Positions 52,640 through 64,000 of a stretch of 64,000 bases of DNA are shown in pieces. Source of the DNA: Holothuria scabra (taxonomy: Eukaryota; Echinodermata; Holothuroidea; Aspidochirotida; Holothuriidae). The stretch spans positions 22,393,020 to 22,457,019 of the forward strand of contig CM074189.1 in NCBI GenBank assembly GCA_037179385.1. The letters are read 5' to 3'. A program made the position numbers and the translations under genes. The stretch's first letter is position 1, and every line of letters starts with the position of its first letter. The notes under the pieces were generated by a model. That model saw only the letters and a program-made list of their open reading frames with translations, made no database searches and was not told where the DNA came from.

Positions 52640-55600
52640 AACCTTTCAGTGAACTAATGGCAGATGTGGTTAGAGTTGTGTTTATCTTTGTTCGAAATTT
52701 GTGATTCCGTCATCCTGCTGTGTAAAGCGAGTAAGCATTGTTCTTCTTTTGATAATCGTTTTGAAAAAAGCCAGCGGATCACAAAGAAATTCTTATGTAA
52801 CTGTTGAGATAATCATTTATTCAAAAAACGAAAACGATACGGCATATTTCTAAAAGATTTGAAAAAATGTAGAAAAGAGAAGGAACAAAGAAATTCAAAA
52901 GTTTTTTATGGAAAGTTTTAAAGCTACCAAATGCAATGATTTGGATCTCTTTGCAACGGCGTTCTCAGTGAAATTTTCACTTCATATTATCGCTCCAAAC
53001 AAAAAAAAATTGCAAACATGCATTGCTGTATTGAGTAATCAGTTCGACCAAAACGCAATCTAAGCGGAGCACCACAATCGGTTGGCGTGGAGCGTACAGA
53101 AATTTTTAAAGGTCTAACCCGTCAGATAGCCGAAAATTGCATTTCCCAGGCTTGCTATTAAAAATGAAGCAGCGGTTAAATTGATCTTTCCTTTTCAATT
53201 AAAGCTTCCCTTTAGTACGATATAACCAAATTTCTATTGTAAGTGATTAGAACATTCATAGATAGTCCTAGATAGAACTACCATTAGATGGAATGGTCTT
53301 GGCTCTTTTCCGGGGAAAAGTATACAATGGAATTGAAAATATGTCAATGTTTTTAACTCTTCAAGGCTTCGTTGTATTTACTTGCAAGGTTCACTGTATT
53401 GATAAAATTTGATATGTGACTGCCCGAACTCCCGGAAATTAATGGTTATACCCTCCTTGATTTTGCTTAAATCGTCCTTGAATATATGTTAATTTGGCTT
53501 CAAATGAATTTTCAGCCAGAGCAGCTCCCTCGCTAGACTTATGGGGAGATGATCTCACACAGCCTACTGTTTTTCATTATGTGTAAAGAGGGAGATGTTA
53601 TTTAAACAATGGCAGCTCCCCGGTCTAACTGGAAACAGCCTTCATTTTCGTTGCTCGAATTGGGCTGTCAGGGCAGGACGCACTGCATGCCCATGTGCCA
53701 TGAAAAATTGAGAATTGCTATGATAGTTTCCCTTTTTAGAATATAGTCTTTTATGAGCAAAATCAAGAACATCGTACGTGGCGCTGAAGTTTATCGGGTT
53801 TTCCCTTTTTATCGTAGGCTGACAGATCAAGGATCCCAAACGAAAATGATCTTCTCAAGGACCGGGGAGGGCAGCCTCCTCCGACGCCGGGAACGTCCTC
53901 GGTCTTTCTCTGGTACCACCTTAGTTACGTCAGCACATGGAACTTCCAGCTACCTGGCCTGTACACAAGTTTTGGTTATGGGCAGTGTTTTAGTCGAGAC
54001 CAGCATATCCGAGACTGAGACCAAGATGGAGATCAGAGGGGTTTCGAGACCAAGACCGAGACTGAGACAAAGGACAGAATTCGAGATCAAGACCGAGACC
54101 GTCAAGGTCCGAGACCGAGACCGAATGGACACATTGCATTGAAAAAAAAGGGCCCAAAATTTTGAATACTTTTTTACCTAACTTTATTACTTTATGCTCT
54201 AAAAATGAACAAGTAGCACCAAACGTACATCGTCATTAATTTGTACATATTTAATTTCATGCTATTCATGACCATATTGGGCAGAGGCCGTGGACTGCAG
54301 CCCCACCATTGGCCAGAACCTTCCTGAATCAGGCAGTCTTCGGTTCCTCCGTCGGACAGAGATTATACTGTGCATGGTTGGGGATCTGGAATCGGGCAAG
54401 AAGTCACTCCCCTGAGAAGAGTCCCATGCGACCATGACCATATGCCAAACGTAGAATTTATTACTTAACCTATCCTAAGTATTTTTCCCATGTGGCCCAC
54501 ATGGTCGCACCGAACTCTTTCTACCCGAGGATGGTGACTTTTTGCCCGACTCCAGATGCCCAACTAGAGCGTACTAATCTCTGCCCGACTGATGCATCGA
54601 ATTCTAAGCAATTCATCAAGGTAAGGGCCAGTTGCGGCTGGCAGCTTCCCTACCCGGCTCTCATCCCGTACGGCCCAGGTGGCCCCAATCATCAAATTGG
54701 AGTCAGCCAGTACTGCATATGTAAAGTTTTGTGAATTTGATGCCAATTGGTGCATGAGTTTTTCCATCCTGCAGTGGAATAAGTCGCAGAACTCTACACA
54801 TTAAATGTCAAGTTTATTGTTGGACCAAACATGAAATGGACTACTTGCACCCTCTTAGGATGCCTTCATTGCAGTTGAAGAAGATGAGCGTTGAAAGAGT
54901 TCCTGCAAAGAAGCGTGCTCGATGCGGGACAACTTGAGAAATTTTATGTAGAACCAGTGGCGTCACCACTTTTCATTTTAGGGGGAGGGCACTAGTGGAC
55001 ACAACAATTTTGTAAGGGTAATTGCTACACTCATCTCATGGCTCCGGAGGCGCCATCGAACGCAAATCATGAGAATCATTAGGTGTGGTCAAGGGGAAGG
55101 GGTTCGAGTTAGGGCCCCTGCTGTGGTGCCTTGGAGCCTGTGGTGGGGTCCAGGGGGAAAGGCCCCTGACGCTCTTGGCTTTGAGGGTGCTTGTGAGGTA
55201 GTTAAGTCGTTATTCAAAGGTTATTTTTATTGACTTAACAATGGTCTTAAAATAACCTCTTGGGTAACTCCAAGTAAGGCCAGTAAAAAAAAAAACCAGG
55301 GGGCAATCCACGGAGTTGTATATCTCATGGCTAACATGTGCGCAAGTTGGTTATAGAACTTGAACTATTTATTTGCTAGAAGTTTTATCTGTCCTGTTTC
55401 TATGCTACAGTAGAATGTCATGGACAAAAATTACCATACTAAAACTCCATGCCACAATGCTTTGAAAATCCTATTTGAAGTCCAAAGGAAGCTATTTTTT
55501 GTATTAGCGACATCCTTATTAAAAAAAAACATCATTTGGATATTTAAATTCTGACACCGGATTATAAAAGAACTGGAGAAATAGGCTACCCAATCTTTGT

Positions 55601-56400
55601 AACGATTGCCCTTTTAATCCAGTAGGCCTATCTAAGATTTTGGGAACAAATTCATTTTTTAAGATGCTGTTATCCCGTTGCAACACTATGAAAAAAAAAA
55701 CAACGAGCTTGGCTGTTACTTACACTACACTGATACGGATATGGACGCAACGATTATTAAAGTTAGACGCTTTCGAGGACCCTTTAGACAAGTGCGTAAT
55801 TGTTATTATTCAGACGCTACCTGGGCGTATTCTGCATTTTGACTCGACGGCAAACTTAATGTGTGTCGAGGTGATATGCACATCAAGTGCGTCTCAGTTA
55901 AAAAAAATGGGCGTGTGCGCCATGTTGAACGCGTGGCGTTAGAAGATTTCCGGCCGACGCACAAACCCTTTCTGTGTACTGGCCTGTGGCGAATACTAGC
56001 CCGTGGCAAGGAAAATATCACGTACGTTTTTCGTTTTTTTTTTTTTTTTTTTTGCAATGCTTCAGAACCGCCGAGTTTTAAGGGCACTAATATGTAAGAT
56101 AGAAAGGCCCTATGCCTAACCTTATGTTAGTCACCCACAGTTTCACATCTTGGGTTATAACTCAAGCCTATGAATGGCGTAGGTCTAGCCATGCCTAAGT
56201 CCCAGACTCAGCCTACATACCGTTAACCAGCTTCAGATTTCAAGTCTAGCCCTAGGTTAGACTTTAACTTCAATACTACTAGGCCTAACAGTTACGGCAA
56301 TTTTGATTAGTTAGTCAGTTAGACAGATGGGGTTTCACGACACACCAACACAAATGTGTTATATAGTGTCATCAAGTTAGACAAAGTAACGATGCTGGGG
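52640..56400. other. Intergenic, repeat fragments
   Basis: A 53.05-53.16 kb block (CTAAGCGGAGCACCACAATC, CATTTCCCAGGCTTG) recalls parts of the segments at 10.78 kb and 46.1 kb. A CAGTGGCGTCACC / G-rich / GTCCAGGGGGAAAGGCCCCT segment at 54.95-55.3 kb has a counterpart at 59.2-59.4 kb. No exon is supported. Confidence 0.4.
53990..54125. repeat. Degenerate (GAGACC)n repeat
   Basis: Hexamer-based repeats of GAGACC/GAGACT/GAGATC along about 130 bp. A second tract of the same type is at 60630-60730. The open frames here (130 and 60 codons) are products of the repeat. Confidence 0.8.
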
Positions 56401-56429
56401 TAAAACTGCATAAAAAGAAAAGGTAAAAA

Positions 56430-56985
56430 AGACAGAACGGGTGGTCAACTCCTACTAAAAGGATGGCAAGGCGGGAGTCGTGTCAGAAATTGCTATAAAG
56501 TTTGCTTACCTTGAGAAAGCCAAGAATGAGGAAGGAATCGGTTTGTTGAAACAAGGTTTTTAGGTCGGGAGCGGTGTAGTATTTCTGGCGAATATGGGAG
56601 TATTCATAACAGTCAACGAGAATGTGACTGACGGCGAGAGCACCGCCACAGGGTATACAATACGGTCTTTCATCTCCGTGAAGTAAAAAGGCATGGGCTA
56701 TGTAAGTGTGACCGATGCGGGTCCTAGTCAAAACTAAATCATCCCTGCGTTTAGTGAGTAATCCGTTTCAGCCAGTTCCTACCTTAGGTGTTACTCTGTA
56801 TAATTTGTTTTCTGGAAAGGAATCCCACAGTTCGTGCCATTTTGATTTTATAAAGCCATTGATGTTAGGGCGGTAGTCAGTGTGAGGCAAGCAGATGTTT
56901 GTGACGTCCATCTGTAGGTTTTCTTTAGCAAGTGTGTCGGCGCTTTCATTTCCTGGTAACTTTGGAGTGAAAACAACTCTCTGCG
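56430..56985 (-). mobile_element. 5'-truncated non-LTR retrotransposon with RNase H end
   Basis: The minus-strand protein reads KLPGNESADTLAKE (RNase H C-terminal motif), then LPHTDYRPNINGFIKSKWHE and WDSFPENKLYRV. An in-frame stop follows at 56768-56770. The sequence continues LTRTRIGHTYIAHAFLL, YCIPCGGALAVSHILVDC (a CxxC...H...C knuckle) and TAPDLKTLF, and ends at 56483. This is the 3' end of a LINE encoding RNase H. The reverse transcriptase is absent, and the break at about 56985 fits 5' truncation on insertion. A 3' UTR follows to about 56430. Confidence 0.85.
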
Positions 56986-57199
56986 TAGACCATATGAGAA
57001 CACTCTAGATATAAGGGCTATCAAAGTGAAGTGCGAGCAGGAACTTAAAAATCTCACTGCAGCATACAAGCTAGTGAAAAAAGAATTTGAGTTGTGAAGA
57101 CGAGACTGCTACTACGAAGTACTAACCTAGGCCTGAGGCTCAGTCTAGCTTATTTATATTAATTGATGAAAAAAAAAAAAAAAACTAGTAACAAAACAT

Positions 57200-58111
57200 T
57201 AAAGTGGGCATGACACGGCCAAAGTAAGTTTCTCGGTAACTGTTCTTTGGGTACACCTTGACATAACGTGAATGATTTCCCTACTAAATTATGTCCATAA
57301 ATACCGAAATATGACGTTTTGAATTCCCAATTGCAGGCCAGGCTCAGCCCATTTGAAATTCGAGGGCGAAAAAAAAGTATGTGAACGCGTCTCAAAATAA
57401 TGACGTCATTGGAGGCACGGTTAGCAACACTCTACCAGAGAGCTCACAATCATCGAATCATGTGCATGGTAAGGGGTGTTAGCGCATACATAATTGCAAA
57501 CACCGGTGCTCCGATAGCAGTGAGCGTGGCCACTGACTACATGTGAATGGTGCACTGCGCTGTGACTGCATAGTATTCGCAATAGCATCTTCATCAAACA
57601 GCCCAACAGTTAAGACGCGCTCGTAGTGGGGACGCGCTTGTTGTGGTCTGTCCATACATATTCATAGCTGTTTCTATAGCGACCGAACCGCGTCTTTCTT
57701 GCACAAAAACAAAACTATTTTTACCCGCTCGCATATGCACGCGAACATATTGGCCAATGATTTGCTCCGAATCCCCACCATGGTCCGCTCCTTTCGCTCT
57801 GTATGTTGGACTCTGTATTGTGATGCAATCGTTTTCACGAGGTTGCTAAGATAAGATAAATTTACCGAGCGTTACATTAGTTCCACATCTAGATGCGCGT
57901 CGTAGGGCGGGGTTTGTGCCGCCAATTGCGTCATAAAAGTCAGGTGAGCTGTTGCGGCATTTTTCGAAACAGGATTTTGAACGTTTTCCTTCGAATATCA
58001 ATTATGCCGAATTGTACGGGTTTTTAATGGGGTGTGAGATGATATTTGTAAAATACTGTATCTAATCTTGCAATACGCAAATTTTTTTGTGGCCGTGTCA
58101 TGCCCACTTTA
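57200..58111. mobile_element. TA-flanked inverted-repeat transposon (MITE-like)
   Basis: AAGTGGGCATGACACGGCC starts at 57202, and its exact reverse complement ends at 58109. TA dinucleotides at 57200-57201 and 58110-58111 act as the target duplication, as for the Tc1/mariner group. The 908-bp interior has no transposase-like frame. A GC-richer middle (57430-57800) may be a separate insertion. Confidence 0.75.
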
Positions 58112-58129
58112 TCCTTTGACAATCTGTAA

Positions 58130-58930
58130 CGTGAACCATATCCTTGGTTGCCATGACAAGAGCACATATCGGTACCAACTTGTCATTTCTAGGCTATTAC
58201 ACTTAGCACTGCTTAAACTTTGAGATTTGTGGGATGCTCCTGTTAGGAGTAAAAATAAATACAAAAAAGTATTTGACCCCCTGTCACGTGACCTTTGACC
58301 TTGGTTGCCATGGAAACTACATATTTTGGCAAAACTAGCCTACCCTTTTATACTCATGAAGTTTCATGTTAAATGAAGGTTTTCTTTTGAAGTTTTAGTA
58401 CAAAATAGTAAAAATGTGGTCTTTTGCAAAATGTGACCTTTGACCTCTAACCTTTGACCTTTACTTCCTAGGGTCTGGGAGATATAAGGTCCCACCCTGG
58501 GGTACCCACCTACCAATTTTGAAAGGAAACCGTGGAGCCCACTAGGAGGAGTTAAAGGGACGAAAAGGTTGTTTAACGAATAAATTATCACTTGAAAACT
58601 TTCTGTTCCACTCTACCACTTGACCTCTGACAACTGTTGCTATGGCAACCACATATTTTGGCAGGTCTAGATGCAATCATCATATATGTGAAGTTTCGTG
58701 TCAGGGGAAAGTTTCGTTTTGGAAATATAGCAGAAAAGGTGATTTCACTAAATTTGACCATTGACCTGTAACCTTTGACCTTCACTTCCGGTTGTGTATC
58801 AAAATGCAATTGTTCTACCTGAGGTACCATCCTACCAAGTTTGAAGCAAATCGGCCCAGCCGTTCACAAGATATAAGGAAAACAAAAGTGGACACACACT
58901 CACCCACCAACACAAACAAACACACACGGA
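58130..58930. repeat. Tandem dispersed repeat rich in TGACCTTTGACC
   Basis: Roughly three diverged units of about 320 bp share, in order: TGACCTTTGACCT, TTG(C)CATGGAAACTACAT, ATTTTGGCA, (T)GAAGTTTC(G)TGT, a second pair of TGACC half-sites, ACTTCC, and CTACCA(A)TTTGAA. The last unit ends in the CAAATCGGCCCAGCCGTTC and CACACACA segment. No coding frame follows the repeats. Confidence 0.8.
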
Positions 58931-60629
58931 CAGGTTTGGACCCCTCTATCAGCCCTGGACCTTTAGTCACCCCGGGGTACCACAGCATGGGTTAGCCCTT
59001 GAGACGAGTAAATTGGGAAAATTTACCGTTACCATGGTAATCATTGCGATTTAAGCTGGCATTGCCATATATAGCCTTATAGCCAAAGTGACTACAATAT
59101 CTCATCCTCCTGACGGAGCGATGAGATGAAAATAGTAAAACCACCACCAAGAGCGAGACCGGCTGACATTTTGGAAAAGGGGGAGATGAACTATAGAGAA
59201 AGAATTTGATGGGAAATTCAGTGTGTGTCCCAGTGGGAGTCCAGGGGGCGAATCCCCGGAAGCGTTTTAGGTGTTTGTGAGGTATTATAAACGTCGCAAT
59301 TTAACGGTAATTCTTTTGTCTTTACACTAGTCTAAATATTACTCTCAGAGCAACTCCAGGTAAGACTTAATTGGTAACAAATGTAGTGAAATTACTACCA
59401 AGAGCAAATTTAGCTAACATTTTAGAGAAGGGGACCTGAACTAGAAGGGGAAAGAGAAAGTAGTTGATGAAAAGTTAAAGGTGATTCTCTTAAGGAAAGA
59501 TGTAGGCCTAATTCTACCTAAAAGGTTACCTGAGCTGTGTGCCCCCTTCAATTGTCATAGTTTCAAGTGCGCAGAAAAAATAGAAAAACCCAACTCCGCA
59601 CACAGATGGAAATGGTATTTCCCAGGTGCTTTTGTGATATTATCATTAAACAACATGAAAAATACTGCCTTTTCTCGTAATAAGAAGGATCAAATCTTTA
59701 AAATGTCGCAGTCAAACTCTGACTACAGAAGACATAGGCCTGTTGCTTTTTGAAAATCTCAAATCTGAGCTGGGGCACACTGGAGCACAAGATTTTCCAG
59801 GGGCACGTGTTTAAGGTCATTTGAAGTTTTGATATGTAAGAGGTGTGCTAATTCTAAGCATTTTGGTGAAATTTGCATTGAAATCCCATGTGTGGTTCTC
59901 AAGATATAAGCAAGTAAAGTTGTCGCGTTTTCAACAAACAGTGAACTTGAAGTAAACACATACGACATCATATCCCCACATTAATGGACAGTCTTTTGTG
60001 TTTTTTAAACCTTTCAGCTTTTTATCTCTTCAACAGTCCAATATTAACAAAATATGATCACACAAATAGCATAAGAACTTTTTAAATTTTGCATACCTCG
60101 TGGTGAGGTCCTATTCCTATTAACGTCAAAGCCAACACAACAATCTGAAAAACAAAGGAAAACAAAGCACTCCCTGTCAATGTGAGGAAGACATATAATC
60201 TATGCTCAATTTTAAGTTGGAACACAAATCTAGTAACTTCATTTGCTGATATCTCGAGCAATACATGTCCAATTTTAAAGGAAATTGCACCATACTTAGT
60301 AAATTTAGTTCTTCTTTCATATGCGAAAATTAATTTTTTGCTTAAATTTCTTCTTTAAAGACCCACTCACCAACTCACATAAGAGAGTTAAACCCTTATA
60401 GTTTGAGTGTGTGAACTCATAAGAAAACTACTTCTTTCCTCAATGATTAGCCCATTTTTTAAAGCAATAAACGTTTTTGAAAACTTAACTATGAGTTTAT
60501 AAAGGTAAGGTGAGGTTAGATAGGTTATTGTTGTATGATGTTATTGATCTCCATATTAAAATAACAATGGACAGCAAGCACCTCATTTAAGAACAAAAGA
60601 AAGTTGATAATTTTTTCGTCCGGTCTCGA
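58931..60629. other. Intergenic, no gene supported
   Basis: It contains a GTCCAGGGGGCGAATCCCCGG segment at about 59238 related to that at 55.15 kb, and internally repeated GAGCTGAAC-type text at 59.15-59.46 kb. No exon is recognised. Confidence 0.4.
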
Positions 60630-60730
60630 ACCGAGACCAGAACATTTTCCGAGACCGAGACCAAGACCAAGGCCATAGACCGACACAGAGACCGACACAG
60701 GAAAAACCTGTCTACACCGAGACCTACAAC
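60630..60730. repeat. Degenerate (GAGACC)n repeat, second tract
   Basis: CCGAGACCGAGACCAAGACC and GACCGACACAGAGACCG variants. It shares its hexamer with the tract at 53990-54125. Confidence 0.8.
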
Positions 60731-62899
60731 ACTGGTTATGAGTGACCTTGTGAGCACGGATTGAAGATGAGACAACGTACCTGGAATGAGGGATAACAGA
60801 TCTAAGAAATAGTGTTTTAAACCGTTTCCGATATAAAATTAGTTCATGGTTATCCATCCAGTAACTTCAGTCCCTAAGGTTTTTTTTTTCTATTCTTAGA
60901 CTTCCCCGAAAGTAATCGCCGTCCTTCCCCGAAGGGGGATGAGATGGGACAAGGTAGATAGAATGAGGTACAACAAAGCTCAGCAAAGTAGGAAATTCAA
61001 TTGAAATTTTCTTGAATTTTGAAAGGTTTACCCTTTTTGAAAGACTTTGAAAACTTATTGAAAGAGGACACAACGTTTGAGGTCATGTTGTGTAGCAAAA
61101 ACTTAGATCTACAACACATGTGGAAAACATACTGAACAGTGACCAAAGTTTGACACCTGTTCGCTTTTAGAGCATATCTTGTCCTTTTGATTTTCCCTTG
61201 TGTAACCTCAACGATCTTGGATGCTGAAAGGACTACAATTGGTAACGGGAGAGGCAATAACTAAATCTGAGGGGGTGGTATATTCCCTTGGGTATCAAAT
61301 TGCAACTTAATCGTGTACAAAAATTTATTTTCGGTGTTACACAGCAAAAAATGTTTCCGGGCTGTTAGAGCCGTTCGCAAAAGATTTCATGTTTTTCGAA
61401 GTCATTTTCAAGGTCAATGTATTCTGAAATTTGGGGATAATTTGGGCATCTTTTGAAGATGTGACAGCGGTTAACGTTTTTCTCCCTGAATTACGGCTGA
61501 AGTTTATTCCTCGAACAAGACTCGCCGTCATTTTGGCTTAATTAACCCACTCCCATTTAATTTGTTTTGAGTAATTGGACACACATCAATGGAATATGGT
61601 TCCACATATGGATTCTGTGTTTGCTGGCCAAAACACAGAAATGTTTCCTTAGAGCAGAGCGTGAATTTACCTGCACTGTGATATGCAGTTTATGTTTTTT
61701 TTTTTTCTCTTGAAAAAAAGAAATGACTTTCTGATGTAATATAACTTCGTCTTTTCAAAAAGCAGGTTTTTTTCCCGTACATAGTAACATAAAAGTGAAA
61801 AATTAGGGGATTGGGCGCTTTTGACCCCAACAAACGGTTCTGAAAATATCCCGCATACAATATTTTTATATCGACCCTCGACTAAAACTGGAGGAGTAAA
61901 AGTGCTTGAACCCCTCCCATGTAAAAAATTATGCCTAAAATAAATGAAACCGAAAATGTCGTTCTTAAAACTTTTTAAGGCCCGTAACTTTTATAAAAAC
62001 ATTACTATGGTTTTTCAGTGACGATGGACTAGAAAATGCTTCAATACTGGTTACATTCGGGACCCTTACCCTAAGTTTTTTTTTTTTTCTCAGGGACCGA
62101 TTAAGTATCTATTTTTGCAAATATTGACCTGGCGCGGTTTTAATTTTTTGAAAATTGGTATCTCGTGTTAACAAATATGGCGACAGCCTTACAAATTTTA
62201 CTTTTAATTTTATCTTCTTTGCAAAGGTACCACTTTTGATGGGTCTACTTAAAGCTACGGTGATAGTGTTAACGTTTGAAGTATGGAACACGGAAAATGG
62301 TTATCTGGACTTTCTGTTATAGTGAGTTTGGCAACTGGGAGTGTTTGTAATAGTAATCCATAGTATATAGGAGTTTGGGCATAATTCGCCCAAAAAGCCT
62401 AGGCTTAGGTTTATAAATGCGATGGATTGATTCTAGTGCAAAATAATGTGCATAATCCAAATCTGAAACAAAATTTCTGTTATCACATACCGTTATCATG
62501 TTAATGAAGTTATAGCTGAAACCGAAAATTTCAGCGTCACCACACATCCCCTTTTTTGACATTTAATTTATTTTTTGAAAGTGTCACTTTTAGGACGCCG
62601 TTACTCTGCCAATTTTGGCCCTAGATACTTGCGCCTTTAATATGTTATAGCCCCAGGGCAGGGTTACTCACCAAAAAATTTCGGAAAAAAATACTAGTTT
62701 CATCCTTTCTCAAAAAGCCCCTTACCACAGTAATGAAGTTCGTTTGACTTTGTAACTTTGTAATATTGTAAGGGCATTTGTTGAGGATTGAGCCGTTCAA
62801 GGAAGAGGGCATGTAGGTCAGGAGGGGAGGGGGGTCTTGGGGTCACACTTCGGGGCAATAAGCACACATGCACTCGGGTAACCCTCTAACCATTGATTG
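60731..62899. other. Intergenic, no feature seen
   Basis: Homopolymer T runs at 61700 and 62080 only. Open frames under 90 codons have no recognisable content. Confidence 0.35.
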
Positions 62900-63200
62900 A
62901 AAGATAAAAAAAATCTGAGCTTTTGGAATGGAGATTCCACGAAGTGGAGCGAATTATGCTCGGCCTGGTCTACATAAGGACAGGAATAGGGAGTTCCATG
63001 AGTATAGCTGTGGACAGAAACGGGGTGTGCCATGTACCAGGGGCAATGTTCGGATCGGCCTAGTGTCGCTGTGGACTTGTACGGGGAGTTCTACGGAGTA
63101 GGGGCTATTTTCGCCCCGGTCTGTTCTAGCTGTGGATAACGACGGGGAGTCCATGGAGTTGCTCGACATAGTCACATTGTGGACAGGAAGAGACCAGAAA
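62900..63200. repeat. Degenerate 70-80 bp tandem repeat
   Basis: Recurring GGGAGTTC(C/T)A(T/C)G, followed by GTAG-like text and AGCTGTGGA, at about 62925, 62990, 63080 and 63145. The units are quite diverged. Confidence 0.5.
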
Positions 63201-63239
63201 AGGATTTCACTTGATCCTTCCGATCGGCATATAAGTTTC

Positions 63240-63950
63240 AGGGTGGGGTGAACACGGACCCCCTGATTTCGATAATGATATTTATAGTCCTCTCACATGC
63301 ACAATGGAGACAATATTTACTAAATTCGACTTGCCTCCGTAGAAGGGCCACCCTGGCCAAGGGTAAGGAAGCATGGCCAAAGTTGATAGGTATGTTGTAG
63401 ACAACACATGGGCGAATACTCTCAGGAGTGGCGGGGTAAAGGTCTCCTCCCATGAGTTGCGGTAAGGGCACAAATGTGGAAGAGTGGTCTTACCCCAGAT
63501 AAAGTATCAATAATTTCGACCTGCCTCCGTAAAAATCCCACCGAAGTCCAGAGGAAGGGGCCATGACAACAGTTGATTAATATGTGATATTGGACTCAAG
63601 CGGGGGTACACTACATGGCTTTTCCGGGTATTGCACCCTCCCACAAGTTTCGATAAGGGCTCAAAATTTAAATAAAAAGTAAAAATATTAAATCTGATTT
63701 TTTGTATGAATGCTCCTCCATCTTGTCTCAATCTTTCGAAACAGATAGAGTTCCCCTCTCCCTCAAGTAACAGTAAGGTCCCAAAGGTTAAAAAGCGGGA
63801 TAACCTGTTCAACTGAATACTAATTTTGAGGTCCGTTTTCGACTTTCCTTTCTATAAAGATCCACCGTGGTCAAGGGGAAGGGGAAATTACAGAGTTCTT
63901 TTTGTTGGTGTTCGAAGACACATGCGAGACCTCAAAGTGTGTGCTGGGGA
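63240..63950. repeat. Degenerate long tandem repeat
   Basis: TTCGAC(T/C)TGCCTCCGTA followed by a CC(A)CC...AAGGGGAAGG-like segment and an AGTTGAT block recurs at about 63325 and 63519, with a weaker copy at 63837. Spacing is uneven (194 and about 318 bp), consistent with an old, rearranged array running to the window edge. Confidence 0.5.
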
Positions 63951-64000
63951 TGGGGCCCCTTCACGTAACTAACAAAGTACGGGAGAATTGAAATCATCTT

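Noticed and set aside
53753..54142. 129-codon plus-strand frame rich in Arg, Glu and Thr
   Set aside because: Generated by the GAGACC hexamer repeat.
55640..56097. Overlapping frames on both strands
   Set aside because: No domain recognised; ends in a poly-T run and looks accidental.

Overview
This window is animal nuclear DNA: AT-rich, with widely spaced exons bounded by GT/AG splice sites, long introns, many microsatellites and several classes of transposon debris. I see no bacterial-type operons, rRNA, intact tRNA or CRISPR. An Ig-domain receptor kinase, an MS4A-like tetraspanning gene, Penelope-like elements and a methyltransferase-fold gene together suggest a marine invertebrate. An echinoderm, perhaps a sea cucumber, is my best guess, but it rests on general impression rather than a diagnostic marker.

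Layout. (1) 220-6972, minus: an 11-exon gene running off the left edge. It encodes a signal peptide, two Ig-like domains (each a 318-nt exon), one transmembrane helix and a tyrosine-kinase-like domain whose HRD and DFG motifs are degenerate, so it is a probable receptor pseudokinase. (2) 7.0-15.4 kb: intergenic, with a GC-rich piggyBac-type MITE (7700-7950, TTAA duplications) and a dispersed repeat at 10.3-11.3 kb. (3) 15420-27458, minus: a five-exon MS4A-like four-transmembrane gene. Its introns hold a 245-bp satellite (21.4-22.4 kb) and another copy of the dispersed repeat. (4) 27.5-34.5 kb: mostly unannotatable; a short cysteine-rich reading frame at 31.05-31.35 kb and an isolated signal-peptide-like exon at 32.94-32.98 kb. 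(5) 34.5-42.3 kb: a transposon nest. It holds two Penelope-like elements on the minus strand, each ending in a hammerhead-ribozyme-like motif next to a long (TA)n tract, an inverted 3' fragment of the first, a large foldback element embedded in (TA)n, and an older Penelope RT remnant. (6) 46980-50467, plus: four exons of a gene with a permuted DNA-methyltransferase-like fold whose motif IV is atypical. It is followed by a 20-unit, 91-bp minisatellite with higher-order structure. (7) 52.6-64 kb: repeat-rich, with a 5'-truncated non-LTR retrotransposon, a TA-flanked 908-bp inverted-repeat element, and repeats rich in TGACCTTTGACC and GAGACC.

The three multi-exon models were built by hand. In each, every splice site obeys GT/AG and the reading phase is maintained across all junctions, which is strong internal support. 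They have not been checked against transcripts or databases. The genes show no obvious shared pathway; the receptor and the MS4A-like protein are both membrane proteins of classes often linked to signalling.
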